NCBI GenBank assembly: GCA_900553515.1
Contig: USDN01000059.1
Coordinates: forward strand, 1 to 17,896
DNA: 17,896 nucleotides
DNA from: an uncultured Blautia sp.
GTDB lineage: Bacteria > Bacillota > Clostridia > Lachnospirales > Lachnospiraceae
Reading direction: 5' to 3'
Part shown: positions 1 to 8,215 of the stretch, piece by piece
Numbering within the stretch: the stretch's first letter is position 1
Layout of the letters: the number at the start of each line of letters is the position of its first letter
Notes under the pieces: generated by a model
The model's input: the letters and a program-made list of their open reading frames with translations, nothing else
What the model was told of the DNA's origin: nothing
Database searches by the model: none
Made by a program: the position numbers and the translations under genes

Positions 1-60
1 GACCATACTATGCTTGTTCTTGGAAACACCAAAGATATCCAAAAATGTTTCCATATCTAA
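1..60 (+). CDS. C-terminal end of a probable TrkA-C domain K+ uptake regulator (5' truncated by window)
   Basis: Frame 1 from the first base reads DHTMLVLGNTKDIQKCFHI and then TAA at 58-60. The pattern 'hydrophobic strand - LVLG - x - x - x - DI - x - K' is how RCK_C/TrkA-C domains of Trk and Ktr peripheral subunits usually end. Such proteins bind nucleotides and gate a TrkH/KtrB K+ channel from the cytoplasmic side. The next genes are kdpD and kdpE, whose classical role is K+ homeostasis, which supports the reading. Only 19 codons are visible, so the family call is an inference. It could be another protein ending in a similar strand-helix unit, or chance coding, but the in-frame stop and neighbourhood make chance less likely. 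Confidence 0.5.
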   Translation, partial: DHTMLVLGNTKDIQKCFHI

Positions 61-136
61 GAAGGGCTGAGATTTTTACAAATATGGAAGAAAAACAGTA
101 TAAACCCTCAGAGTTCCCTGTTTGTTAATCAATTAA

Positions 137-171
137 AATCCGAATATTAAAATTACAAAAATAATCGGATT
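137..171. repeat. Inverted repeat in the kdpD upstream region (7-bp arms)
   Basis: AATCCGA at 137-143 is the exact reverse complement of TCGGATT at 165-171, with a 21-base AT-rich interval. It lies upstream of the putative kdpD promoter. It could be a regulator binding site or a weak RNA hairpin in a transcript reading in from the upstream gene. No U-tract follows it, so it is not an intrinsic terminator. Confidence 0.35.
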
Positions 172-181
172 CAACTTTGTA

Positions 182-236
182 TTTTGATGCAGACTTCTGC
201 AAAATACGATATAATAAATTTTATGCTGCATCAAAA
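182..236. repeat. 11-bp perfect inverted repeat bracketing the kdpD promoter, with a nested 6-bp palindrome
   Basis: TTTTGATGCAG at 182-192 and CTGCATCAAAA at 226-236 are exact reverse complements separated by 33 bases. Nested within, TGCAGA (188-193) and TCTGCA (196-201) form a second palindrome that shares the left arm. The outer arms flank the TATAAT at 210-215, and the right arm runs into the AGGAGG ribosome binding site. This could be a cluster of operator half-sites (CTGCA followed by A-rich bases). If transcripts enter from upstream, it could instead be an RNA stem that covers part of the Shine-Dalgarno. Confidence 0.55.
184..215 (+). promoter_or_regulatory. Candidate kdpDE promoter with long spacer
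   Basis: A perfect -10 TATAAT lies at 210-215. The best -35 match is TTGATG at 184-189 (4 of 6), giving a 20-base spacer, which is longer than the 17 favoured by the housekeeping sigma factor. A weak -35 with a long spacer is typical of promoters that need an activator, and the inverted repeats here would suit one. This is inference from pattern only. Confidence 0.45.
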
Positions 237-242
237 GGAGGG
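236..242 (+). promoter_or_regulatory. Ribosome binding site that selects the GTG start of kdpD
   Basis: AGGAGGG at 236-242 sits 5 bases before the GTG at 248. An ATG at 246-248 overlaps it but opens a different frame that does not encode KdpD, so the GTG is the start. Confidence 0.7.
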
Positions 243-247
243 ATCAT

Positions 248-2896
248 GTGGAACAACAGGATAATTACAGCATCCAGCGCAGAGGACATCTGAAGATTTT
301 TTTCGGGTATGCAGCCGGTGTGGGAAAAACTTATGCCATGCTGGATGCCGCCCATACAGAAAAAAAGCACGGAACGGATGTAGTCGTAGGTTATATAAGA
401 CCGGATGCTCCGACTCATACCAGAAATCTTCTGAAAGACCTGGAAACCCTTCCGCTCCTGATATCAGAGCATAACGGTATTCCGGTAAATGAATTTGACC
501 TTGATGCTGCCATTAAAAGACATCCGGATCTGATCCTCATTGATGAGCTGGCCCATACCAATGCAGACGGCTGCCGGCATCAGAAACGCTATCAGGATGT
601 CCGTGAACTGTTAACAGCCGGAATCGACGTTTACACCACTGTAAATGTCCAGAATATTGAAAGCCTGAATGACACGGTAGCTTCTATTACCGGGATCATG
701 GTGGAAGAACGTATTCCTGACTTTATCTTTGATGAAGCCGATCAGGTAAAGCTGGTAGATATCGAACCACAGGAGCTGATCGAGCGGCTGGAAACTGAAA
801 ATACAGAATCCCGTTCCGACAGCTCCAATATTACTTTTACCGCTGAAAAGCTTACCGCATTAAGAGAAATTTCTCTGCGCCGCTGTGCAGACCGGGTAAA
901 TAAACTGACAGAGGCATCCCGTATAAAAAGTAACGGAGATTATCACACAGACGAACATATCCTTGTATGCCTGTCCTCCTCCCCGTCAAATGCCAAGATC
1001 ATAAGAACTGCTGCCAGAATGGCCAATGCTTTTAAAGGAACTTTCACCGCACTGTTTGTAGAGACCTCCGGTTTCTCCTCTATGGATGATGTGGACCGCC
1101 AGCGTCTCCGTACCAATGTTTATCTGGCTCAGCAGCTTGGAGCAACAATAGAAACTGTTTATGGAGACGACATTCCTTTTCAGATTGCAGAATTTGCCCG
1201 TTTATCCGGCGTGTCAAAAATTGTCATAGGAAGAAGCACTGTTACCCGCCGTCATCTCTTTGGCAAACCGACACTGACAGAACAGCTGATCGCCAACGCT
1301 CCCAACATGGACGTTCATATTATACCGGATCAGCCCTCAAACCGTACTTCCTTTCCACATCGGATCAGGAAACATATTATATTTTCAGTTGCTGATATTC
1401 TGAAAAGTATAGTAATCCTGTCAGCCGCAAGCTGTCTGGGTTTTTTATTCCAGTGGCTCGGTTTTGATGAGTCAAATATTATCATGATCTATGTTCTTGC
1501 AGTACTTGTGACATCTATTGTCACAGTGAACCGCATATACAGCCTGATCGTATCCATTGTCAGCGTACTGGTATTTAATTTTTTATTTACCGTACCCAAA
1601 TTCACCCTGATGGCTTACGAACGAGGATATCCGGTTACCTTTGCCATCATGTTCATCTGTGCCTTTCTCACCGGCACACTGACCACCAGGATGAAGACCA
1701 TTGCAAAACAGTCTGCCCATGCAGCCTTTCGTACCAAAGTTTTATTTGACACCAATCAGCTGCTTCAGCAGGCTGCGGACCAGAAGGCCATCCTTACTTC
1801 TACTGCCCATCAGCTTGCCAAGCTTCTGAACCGGGATATCATTATTTATCCTGTAGAAAAAAACAGCCTGAAAAAACCTCTGGCCTTTTCCGCCGGAGAA
1901 AAAAGTACTGCCGAAGCTTATCTCACAGAAAATGAACGTGCTGTTGCAGAATGGGTATTGAAAAACAATAAACATGCCGGCGCCACCACCCAGACTCTTG
2001 CCAATGCAAAATGTCTGTATCTTGCCATACGGGTCAGCAATTCTGTTTACGGGGTTGTTGGGATCGCCGCATGCAGTCAGCCTCTGGATGCCTCTGAGAA
2101 TAATATCCTGCTCTCTATTCTGGGCGAATGTGCACTTGCTCTGGAAAACAAAAAAAATGCCCAGGAAAAAGAAGAAGCTGCTATCCTTGCCAAGAATGAG
2201 CAGCTCCGCGCCAATCTCCTGAGGGCTATTTCTCATGATCTGCGCACACCGCTGACTTCCATCTCGGGAAACGCCAGCAACCTTATATCTAATGGAAGCT
2301 CTTTTGATGAAAGTACAAAGCAGACGATCTATCAGGATATTTATGATGATTCCATGTGGCTCATCAACCTTGTGGAAAATCTTTTATCTGTCACCCGTCT
2401 GGAAGAAGGACGGCTGAATATCCACATATCCGCGGAACTTGTGGACGAGATAATTCAGGAAGCCCTGCGTCATGTAAACCGACTTTCCAAAGGACACCAG
2501 ATTACCGTAAGCAATGAAGACGATCTTCTTCTGGCTAAAATGGATGCCAGGCTGATCGTTCAGGTTCTTATTAATCTTATAGATAATGCAATTAAATATA
2601 CCCCAAAAGGCTCCCACATCCAGATCAGAACTTTTAAAGAAGGTCCGTGGGCTGTGATCGCCGTATCTGACGATGGACCGGGTATTGCCGACGAAAACAA
2701 AAAACAGGTATTTGATATGTTCTACAGCGGAACCCACCAGATTGCCGACAGCCGCCGCAGTCTGGGACTTGGACTTTCCCTGTGCAAATCCATAATCAAT
2801 GCCCACGGCGGAACGATCCGGGTTTCCGATCATCTGCCCCACGGCACTGTATTCACATTTACATTACCAGCCGAGGAGGTACAGTTACATGAATAA
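248..2896 (+). CDS. kdpD: KdpD-type sensor histidine kinase
   Basis: This membrane sensor kinase phosphorylates the response regulator KdpE in response to K+ limitation and turgor. Of its 882 residues, the N-terminal KdpD domain carries a Walker A loop at 20-28 (GYAAGVGKT) and the LILIDELAHTN Walker B at 95-105. A USP-like domain covers about 235-360. Four transmembrane helices lie between about 380 and 480, followed by a GAF-like region at about 500-635. The kinase has an H-box with His663 (AISHDLRTPLTS), N-box around Asn780, G1 box DDGPGI (808-813) and G2 box GLGLSL (840-845). All catalytic boxes are intact and the length is near that of E. coli KdpD. Residues 243-270 match the SxS-X20-FTAxY cyclic-di-AMP motif, with Phe replacing the final Tyr. 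The gene starts with GTG and overlaps kdpE by 8 bases. No kdpFABC genes are visible nearby. Confidence 0.95.
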   Translation: MEQQDNYSIQRRGHLKIFFGYAAGVGKTYAMLDAAHTEKKHGTDVVVGYIRPDAPTHTRNLLKDLETLPLLISEHNGIPVNEFDLDAAIKRHPDLILIDELAHTNADGCRHQKRYQDVRELLTAGIDVYTTVNVQNIESLNDTVASITGIMVEERIPDFIFDEADQVKLVDIEPQELIERLETENTESRSDSSNITFTAEKLTALREISLRRCADRVNKLTEASRIKSNGDYHTDEHILVCLSSSPSNAKIIRTAARMANAFKGTFTALFVETSGFSSMDDVDRQRLRTNVYLAQQLGATIETVYGDDIPFQIAEFARLSGVSKIVIGRSTVTRRHLFGKPTLTEQLIANAPNMDVHIIPDQPSNRTSFPHRIRKHIIFSVADILKSIVILSAASCLGFLFQWLGFDESNIIMIYVLAVLVTSIVTVNRIYSLIVSIVSVLVFNFLFTVPKFTLMAYERGYPVTFAIMFICAFLTGTLTTRMKTIAKQSAHAAFRTKVLFDTNQLLQQAADQKAILTSTAHQLAKLLNRDIIIYPVEKNSLKKPLAFSAGEKSTAEAYLTENERAVAEWVLKNNKHAGATTQTLANAKCLYLAIRVSNSVYGVVGIAACSQPLDASENNILLSILGECALALENKKNAQEKEEAAILAKNEQLRANLLRAISHDLRTPLTSISGNASNLISNGSSFDESTKQTIYQDIYDDSMWLINLVENLLSVTRLEEGRLNIHISAELVDEIIQEALRHVNRLSKGHQITVSNEDDLLLAKMDARLIVQVLINLIDNAIKYTPKGSHIQIRTFKEGPWAVIAVSDDGPGIADENKKQVFDMFYSGTHQIADSRRSLGLGLSLCKSIINAHGGTIRVSDHLPHGTVFTFTLPAEEVQLHE

Positions 2897-3590
2897 ACCC
2901 CTGATCCTGGTGGTTGAAGACGATTCATCTGTAAAGAATCTGATCACAACCACTTTAAAAGCACATGATTACCGCTATCTGGTTGCCGGAAACGGCGAAA
3001 CTGCAATTCTGGAAGCTTCTTCCCATAATCCTGACATTGTTCTCCTGGATCTGGGACTTCCGGATATGGATGGAGTAGAAGTCATCCACAAGATCCGATC
3101 CTGGTCCACCATGCCTATTATTGTCATCAGCGCACGCAGCGAGGATACTGACAAGATCGACGCACTGGATGCAGGCGCAGACGATTATCTGACCAAGCCA
3201 TTCTCTGTAGAAGAACTTCTGGCAAGGCTCCGTGTGGTACAGAGGCGGCTTTCCATGATGGCAAACGAGTCTCCTGTGGAATCTTCAGTGTTTATAAACG
3301 GCGCTCTCCGGGTGGACTATGCAGCCGGATGCGCCTATCTCAATGATGAAGAGCTTCACCTGACGCCTATTGAGTATAAGCTCCTCTGCCTTCTTTCCCG
3401 AAATGTCGGAAAGGTTCTGACCCATACTTTCATTACACAGAGTATCTGGGGCAGCAACTGGGAAAATGATGTGGCATCCCTTCGGGTATTTATGGCTACT
3501 CTCCGCAAAAAACTGGAACAGGGGCCGGACTCCCCTCAGTATATCCAGACTCATATCGGGGTAGGTTACCGCATGATCAAAACCGAATAA
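2889..3590 (+). CDS. kdpE: KdpE-type OmpR/PhoB family response regulator
   Basis: This is the DNA-binding partner of KdpD, which activates K+ uptake genes when phosphorylated. It has 233 residues. The receiver domain has the acidic pocket Glu10-Asp11-Asp12, phospho-acceptor Asp54 in LLDLGLPD, the Ser81 position and Lys103 in LTKPF. The C-terminal winged helix begins near residue 125 and includes LTPIEYKLLCLL and the VGYRM wing. An upstream in-frame start at 2799 would lie deep inside kdpD. The ATG at 2889 is preceded by GAGGAGGT at 2873-2880 with 8-base spacing and gives the normal receiver N-terminus, so it is chosen. ATGAATAA forms the overlap with the kdpD stop, implying translational coupling. 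In the absence of kdpFABC, its target may be the adjacent Trk/Ktr-type system (inference). Confidence 0.95.
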   Translation: MNKPLILVVEDDSSVKNLITTTLKAHDYRYLVAGNGETAILEASSHNPDIVLLDLGLPDMDGVEVIHKIRSWSTMPIIVISARSEDTDKIDALDAGADDYLTKPFSVEELLARLRVVQRRLSMMANESPVESSVFINGALRVDYAAGCAYLNDEELHLTPIEYKLLCLLSRNVGKVLTHTFITQSIWGSNWENDVASLRVFMATLRKKLEQGPDSPQYIQTHIGVGYRMIKTE

Positions 3591-3616
3591 AACACTCCTG
3601 ATTCTATGGAGTCAAA

Positions 3617-3659
3617 AAATCCCTGCTGCCAGTGGTATCTCCACTGACAGCAGGGATTT
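3617..3659. terminator. Bidirectional intrinsic terminator between kdpE and hpf
   Basis: A 19-bp stem (3617-3635 with 3641-3659) has a single mismatch at 3629 and a 5-base loop (TATCT). It has an A-run on the left (from 3614) and a T-rich stretch on the right. It lies between the converging ends of kdpE (plus) and hpf (minus) and can serve both. Confidence 0.9.
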
Positions 3660-3669
3660 CATTTGTTTA

Positions 3670-4197
<528 letters not shown>

Positions 4198-4268
4198 ACA
4201 TCCATCCCCTTTGCTGTTTATTTGGGCAACATTTACACAAAAAAACTGTGTCTGATGTTTATGAAGTC

Positions 4269-4298
4269 ATTATACCACAAACCCATGAATTTTAACAA
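4269..4298 (-). promoter_or_regulatory. hpf promoter with extended -10
   Basis: On the minus strand the sequence TGGTATAAT gives a perfect TATAAT (plus coordinates 4269-4274) with the upstream TGn of an extended -10. TTGTTA (4293-4298) is a partial -35 at an 18-base spacing. It points at hpf with a leader of about 65 bases. The rest of the 172-base gap up to 4369 is AT-rich, and I see no convincing terminator for the operon that ends at 4370. Confidence 0.6.
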
Positions 4299-4369
4299 CA
4301 CTTTAGGAAATTTTTATATTAAAAAGTATAAGTTGCACTATTAACTGATAAATATTCTCATTTCTTCAT

Positions 4370-6235
4370 TTACTGGATACCGGATATGCACATCTGCAGG
4401 CACCTTTTTTCTGCCGCAGCCGGACCATCCGCTTCCTCCCCTGACGGAGCCTCTGTCAGAAGCTCCTGACCTTTTTTATCTGTCACACAGTAAAGCCCGA
4501 TCCCTTCTCCCGCAGACGCGTCACTGGATATTTCCAGTTCATAGGTTTTTCCGTTTTCTACTGCAACCGGTTGTTTCAGGAAAGAATAAAGGGCTGTGTT
4601 TTCCTTGATCCCATAAGTATCTCCCTTACTTTCATAGAGCAGCTCCCCTGTTGTCTTATCCCGGAGAGCAATCTCCAAGCTGACAGGCTCTGTCCCCGCC
4701 TGAGTAAACACGCGGATTTTGATATTGGACAATGTGGTTCCGTCTGCGGTAAATTCCTGCACCACCGGCTGGTTTTCTTCCAACATCACCACATTTTCCA
4801 TTTCCATATTCTGGCGGCTGTTATCAAAGAAATTCACTTTTCCCTGAAGCACCCCCATTGCGCATACCAGCATAGGAATCACAAAGGCTGCCACTCCAAA
4901 AAGAAAGGCGGACCGGATCTGCCATATCAGCCCTTTTGCCACAACCTCTCCTTTTCTGCTGTGGTATCTGGGATGACCAAATACCACATAGATCACAAGA
5001 ACGATCCACATTGCTGTGCAGAGAAGCTCCTGATCGTGGAACCGGTAAATATCCCACATCCGGACTGCAAATTCTCTGTCCTTCAGAATATATTTCAAAA
5101 TTCCGCTGTTCAGTACTCGTTCATCTACCATACTCTGACTGCAGAAAATATACATGGCAAGCATAAAAATGTTTGTTACCATCAAAAGCAGATTTCCATT
5201 GCCGCTGATCATAATATTCAGAACAAGGAATGGAGCCATCAGAAGGATCCACTGAGGATTCCAGGTGGAAAATCCAAAAATAGCAAAGCTGACTGCCACA
5301 CAGAAAAATACCGCCCAGGATTCCAGTTCTCCTTTTGTCTCTGTTTTTCTCTGATAAGCCCACACAAGCACAAAAGCTGCCACAGCCGCCAGAAGATTGA
5401 TGCCGCTGAAAAATCCCAGGGCAAAAGGCTTCTGCACATATTCCAGAGCGCCAAATCCGAAAACATTTCTCCTGAAGGCTTCTGATCCCATATTCGGAAG
5501 AATCTCCACTGCCAGAGGAACCGCCATAAGTATCGTATATCGAATCAGATTTCGTATCTTCTTTTCTTTCAGAAGAAGCAGAACCAGAAAATACAGCACT
5601 GCATGGTATTTAAAAGTTGCTGCCATGCCAAAAGCAAGTGCAAACTGCCACATTTTTCCTGTCAGAAAAAGATAGAAGCCCAGCACCATAAAAAACACTG
5701 TAAAAATATCATACTGGCTAAAAATGAACTGGCTGAATACTCCCATGGGAAACACCAGAAATGCAAACTTGCACAGAAGGGATTTCTTTTCTCCAAATCC
5801 CATTTCCTTACCGATCCGGTACATCAGCTGAGCTGTGATAAAATAAAGAATCACCGGAAGGAGCTTATACCACATGATATTGATGAAGCTATTAGTGAGA
5901 ATGGCCTCCGGTGCATGTCCGGTAAGATAAAGAGGCAGGTTCCAGATAGCGTATGCCAGAAAGGTGCTGGGCAGGTAATTAGCCCAGTATCCTCCGGACT
6001 GCTCATAGCTTGCCTGATAAAAGTCTGTAAAATGCTCATACATCAGGAAGGAACGGTTTCCGGTCAGCTTCACATCCGAATGGGCACAAAGTACAAAAAG
6101 CACTGCCAAAATCAGAAAAGAAAAAATCCAGTCAAGTCTGCAGAGTTCTTCTCCATTCCACAGACGCATACCTTCCCACTCTGCTTTTTTTCGGGAAAAA
6201 TATCCCGGCGTGTTTTTTTCTTTTTTCTTATTCAT
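4370..6235 (-). CDS. GT-C-like polytopic membrane glycosyltransferase with C-terminal extracytoplasmic domain
   Basis: This is the last gene of the sugar operon, 621 residues. After a basic cytoplasmic N-terminus, about ten or more hydrophobic segments run from residue 36 to 461. An acidic first-loop motif (EHFTDFYQASYE, 67-78), a SQYDIF motif (173-178) and a STWNPQW motif (323-329) fit lipid-phosphosugar-dependent GT-C enzymes. The tail from about 465 to 621 is soluble and rich in predicted beta strands (for example VSLEIALRDKTTGELLYES), resembling an added carbohydrate-binding or lid domain outside the membrane. The gene overlaps the GT2 gene by 8 bases (ATGAATAA) with AAGGAG at 6243-6248, so the two are translationally coupled. 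The likely role is transfer of the sugar from a polyprenyl-phosphate carrier to a surface acceptor (inference). Donor and acceptor cannot be read from sequence. Confidence 0.75.
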   Translation of the reverse strand: MNKKKEKNTPGYFSRKKAEWEGMRLWNGEELCRLDWIFSFLILAVLFVLCAHSDVKLTGNRSFLMYEHFTDFYQASYEQSGGYWANYLPSTFLAYAIWNLPLYLTGHAPEAILTNSFINIMWYKLLPVILYFITAQLMYRIGKEMGFGEKKSLLCKFAFLVFPMGVFSQFIFSQYDIFTVFFMVLGFYLFLTGKMWQFALAFGMAATFKYHAVLYFLVLLLLKEKKIRNLIRYTILMAVPLAVEILPNMGSEAFRRNVFGFGALEYVQKPFALGFFSGINLLAAVAAFVLVWAYQRKTETKGELESWAVFFCVAVSFAIFGFSTWNPQWILLMAPFLVLNIMISGNGNLLLMVTNIFMLAMYIFCSQSMVDERVLNSGILKYILKDREFAVRMWDIYRFHDQELLCTAMWIVLVIYVVFGHPRYHSRKGEVVAKGLIWQIRSAFLFGVAAFVIPMLVCAMGVLQGKVNFFDNSRQNMEMENVVMLEENQPVVQEFTADGTTLSNIKIRVFTQAGTEPVSLEIALRDKTTGELLYESKGDTYGIKENTALYSFLKQPVAVENGKTYELEISSDASAGEGIGLYCVTDKKGQELLTEAPSGEEADGPAAAEKRCLQMCISGIQ

Positions 6236-7253
6236 TACTGTTCTCCTTCGTATCCGCAGCTTCTGAATCCTTTTTCTCCACTTTCTCAGATACGTTTTTT
6301 TTCAGAGTCTCCTCTTCTTCAAAATTCAGACGTTCCTCCTCTACTACAAGAGGACGATCCAGGACTCTGGTATTGATACTCAGCACATACTCTCCTAAAA
6401 ATCCAATAAAAAACAGCTGCAGAGATCCCAGAAAGAACATACCGATCACCATTGGTGCAATACCTGCCGAAAAACGATCCCAGTACATCAGCTTCAGTAC
6501 CAGATACACAAGCGCCGCCACAAGACTTAATCCACCAATGATAAATCCGGCAAAAGTGGCAAGTCTCATCACCACTTTTGAGTAAGAAGTAATGCCGATC
6601 ATGGCATAGTCATACAGGCTGTAGAAATTATTCTTGCTCTTTCCTGCCCGACGCTTCGGCTGTGTATAAGGGATTGCCTTATAATCAAATCCCAATTCTG
6701 CAATAATACCGCGAAGATACGGCATGGGATCATGAAGATCTCTCACTACATCTACAAATTTTTTGTCATACAGGCCAAATCCGGTAAACTGTTCTATATG
6801 GTCGATATCCGTGATCTTCTGGATCAGTTTATAATAAAGACCGCGGATCTTATACATAATCTTCCGTTCCTGACTGGCCTTTTTGACGCCGATCACGATC
6901 TTATGCCCGTCTTCCCATTCTTTTACAAATTTCGGGATCATATCTACCGGATCCTGAAAATCTGCACACATACGAACCACACAGTCTCCGTAGGCCTGCT
7001 TCATTCCGTAGACCGGAGATCTTGCCTGACCGAAGTTCTTAGCGTTAAAAATAGCCTTAATCTTTTTATTATTTGCACAAAGACCTCTGAGGATCGCCTG
7101 GGTGTTATCTTTTGAATGGTTATCGATAAACAGGATTTCATAATCATAATTACTGAGATCCCGTTCCATTACTTCTATGATCGCCTTTGAAAGAGCAGCC
7201 ACATTTGCTTCTTCATTATAGGTGGGGATCACCACCGATATCTTTTTTTTCAT
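6228..7253 (-). CDS. GtrB/DPM1-like GT2 glycosyltransferase (probable polyprenyl-phosphate sugar synthase)
   Basis: This is a 341-residue cytoplasm-facing family 2 glycosyltransferase anchored by two C-terminal helices (about 229-256 and 265-292). The fold starts at ISVVIPTYNEEANV (5-18). The usual D-x-D-x-Q-D region reads CADFQDP (96-102), so the first Asp is Cys. RRAGKSK (201-207) is the basic loop typical of polyprenyl-phosphate mannosyl/glucosyl transferases. A charged tail follows residue 303. A longer in-frame start at 7370 would overlap the SDR gene by 120 bases and add a non-family N-terminus. The ATG at 7251-7253 has AGGAGA at 7260-7265 and a 4-base ATGA overlap with the preceding stop, so it is preferred. 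In three-component systems this enzyme loads a sugar from a nucleotide donor onto undecaprenyl phosphate. Here the donor may be the CDP-sugar made upstream (inference). Confidence 0.88.
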   Translation of the reverse strand: MKKKISVVIPTYNEEANVAALSKAIIEVMERDLSNYDYEILFIDNHSKDNTQAILRGLCANNKKIKAIFNAKNFGQARSPVYGMKQAYGDCVVRMCADFQDPVDMIPKFVKEWEDGHKIVIGVKKASQERKIMYKIRGLYYKLIQKITDIDHIEQFTGFGLYDKKFVDVVRDLHDPMPYLRGIIAELGFDYKAIPYTQPKRRAGKSKNNFYSLYDYAMIGITSYSKVVMRLATFAGFIIGGLSLVAALVYLVLKLMYWDRFSAGIAPMVIGMFFLGSLQLFFIGFLGEYVLSINTRVLDRPLVVEEERLNFEEEETLKKNVSEKVEKKDSEAADTKENSNE

Positions 7254-8182
7254 TTTGTGTCTCCTGTACTCCCGGTTTTCAGCCAGGTAATGGTTTCTCT
7301 GATTCCCTCCCGGAAGGTGTATTCCGGCACAAATCCGGTATCCTCTGTAAGAGAAGAAATATCCGCACAAAGATTCATCACTGTGCCTGCCGGATATGGT
7401 CTGGCTCCAATCCCGGTTTCTTCTACGCCGGTAAGCTCCGCCATAATTTCTATATAGTCTTTAAGAGGCGCTGCCTTCCCGCTTCCCACACAGTACACGG
7501 CTCCGTCTTTTCCTTTTTCTCCTATAAGATAATAAGCTCTTCCTGCATCTGCACTGAAAAGATAATCCCATCTCTGCAAAGCCGGGGTAAAAGATGTTTT
7601 TTCCCCGGCAAGCATTTTCCTAAGTCCGGATGCCACCATGGTGGTTTCTTTTTCATAAATTCCGTAAACGCTGAAGATTCTTGGCCAGATACACTCCATC
7701 CCCAGCTCCTTACAAAGCATCCGTGCCAGCTGCCCGGAAGCAAGCTTTGCAGCGCCATAGGGAGTGGTTGGATTTACCGGACTGTCCGGAGAGATCTTAT
7801 CCACATCCATAGGACCGTATTCCGCCTGGGATCCCGCACCGATAAACCGCCTGCAGCCAAGAGCATACGCCGCCTTCACTGCTGCCAGCGTATATGCAAT
7901 GTTCCTGCTCTGAAGCTCTGTGCTTGAGTTTCGGTTTTCTCCTGTATTCCCCCATGCAATATGGTAAAAGGTGTCGCATTTTTCCATAATTTTCTGGGGA
8001 AGCGTCTCCAACTCTTCCAGAGAACAGTCTACCATATGAAGCTTTTCACTTTCCGGCAGACGTTTCTTCTTTCCTGAGGAAGCCCTGAGCACTGCATAAA
8101 CCTCAATGCCTTTTTTAATACATTCATTTATCAGAGCTGTACCGATCATGCTGGTAGCTCCTGTTACAATAATCCTCTGCAT
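7250..8182 (-). CDS. Extended SDR NAD(P)-dependent sugar reductase/epimerase (YerF- or RfbJ/RfbS-like role)
   Basis: The 310 residues form a Rossmann-type nucleotide-sugar enzyme. The NAD(P) motif is TGATSMIG (7-14). The catalytic triad is Ser118 (GAGSQAEYG) with Tyr142 and Lys146 (PYGAAK). The gene follows the ThDP enzyme by 33 bases and overlaps the GT2 start by 4 bases. In CDP-3,6-dideoxyhexose pathways such enzymes reduce the C-4 ketone (abequose or paratose synthases). In the yersiniose route YerF reduces the added acetyl branch. The adjacent YerE-like gene makes the second role attractive, but the sequence alone cannot decide, and a C-4 epimerase is also possible. The SDR assignment is firm; the substrate is inference. 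Confidence 0.85.
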   Translation of the reverse strand: MQRIIVTGATSMIGTALINECIKKGIEVYAVLRASSGKKKRLPESEKLHMVDCSLEELETLPQKIMEKCDTFYHIAWGNTGENRNSSTELQSRNIAYTLAAVKAAYALGCRRFIGAGSQAEYGPMDVDKISPDSPVNPTTPYGAAKLASGQLARMLCKELGMECIWPRIFSVYGIYEKETTMVASGLRKMLAGEKTSFTPALQRWDYLFSADAGRAYYLIGEKGKDGAVYCVGSGKAAPLKDYIEIMAELTGVEETGIGARPYPAGTVMNLCADISSLTEDTGFVPEYTFREGIRETITWLKTGSTGDTK

Positions 8183-8215
8183 ATTTTCCTTTCTCTTTCC
8201 CGTCCGGTATTTCTG

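Noticed and set aside
64..118. Terminator for the upstream TrkA-like gene
   Set aside because: CTGAG/CTCAG with GGG/CCC can pair only across a long, bulged interval and no U-tract follows.
61..181. Possible K+- or c-di-AMP-responsive riboswitch upstream of kdpD
   Set aside because: I could not find the conserved cores or paired helices of ydaO-type or other known riboswitches; only short inverted repeats are visible.
2799..2888. 30-residue N-terminal extension of KdpE
   Set aside because: It lies inside kdpD out of frame and has no receiver-domain similarity; the ATG at 2889 with GAGGAGGT is the normal start.
4571..5485. Long plus-strand open frame opposite the GT-C gene (and similar ones at 5603-6376, 7187-7927, 9284-10333, 10397-11557, 11445-12425, 13390-14349, 14422-15423)
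   Set aside because: They have low-complexity Cys/His/Lys-rich translations with no recognisable family, lie entirely antisense to strongly supported genes and lack fitting ribosome binding sites. They are strand shadows.
7254..7370. 39-residue N-terminal extension of the GT2 protein
   Set aside because: It overlaps the SDR gene and adds sequence before the usual GT2 first strand; the ATG at 7253 with ATGA overlap and AGGAGA is better.
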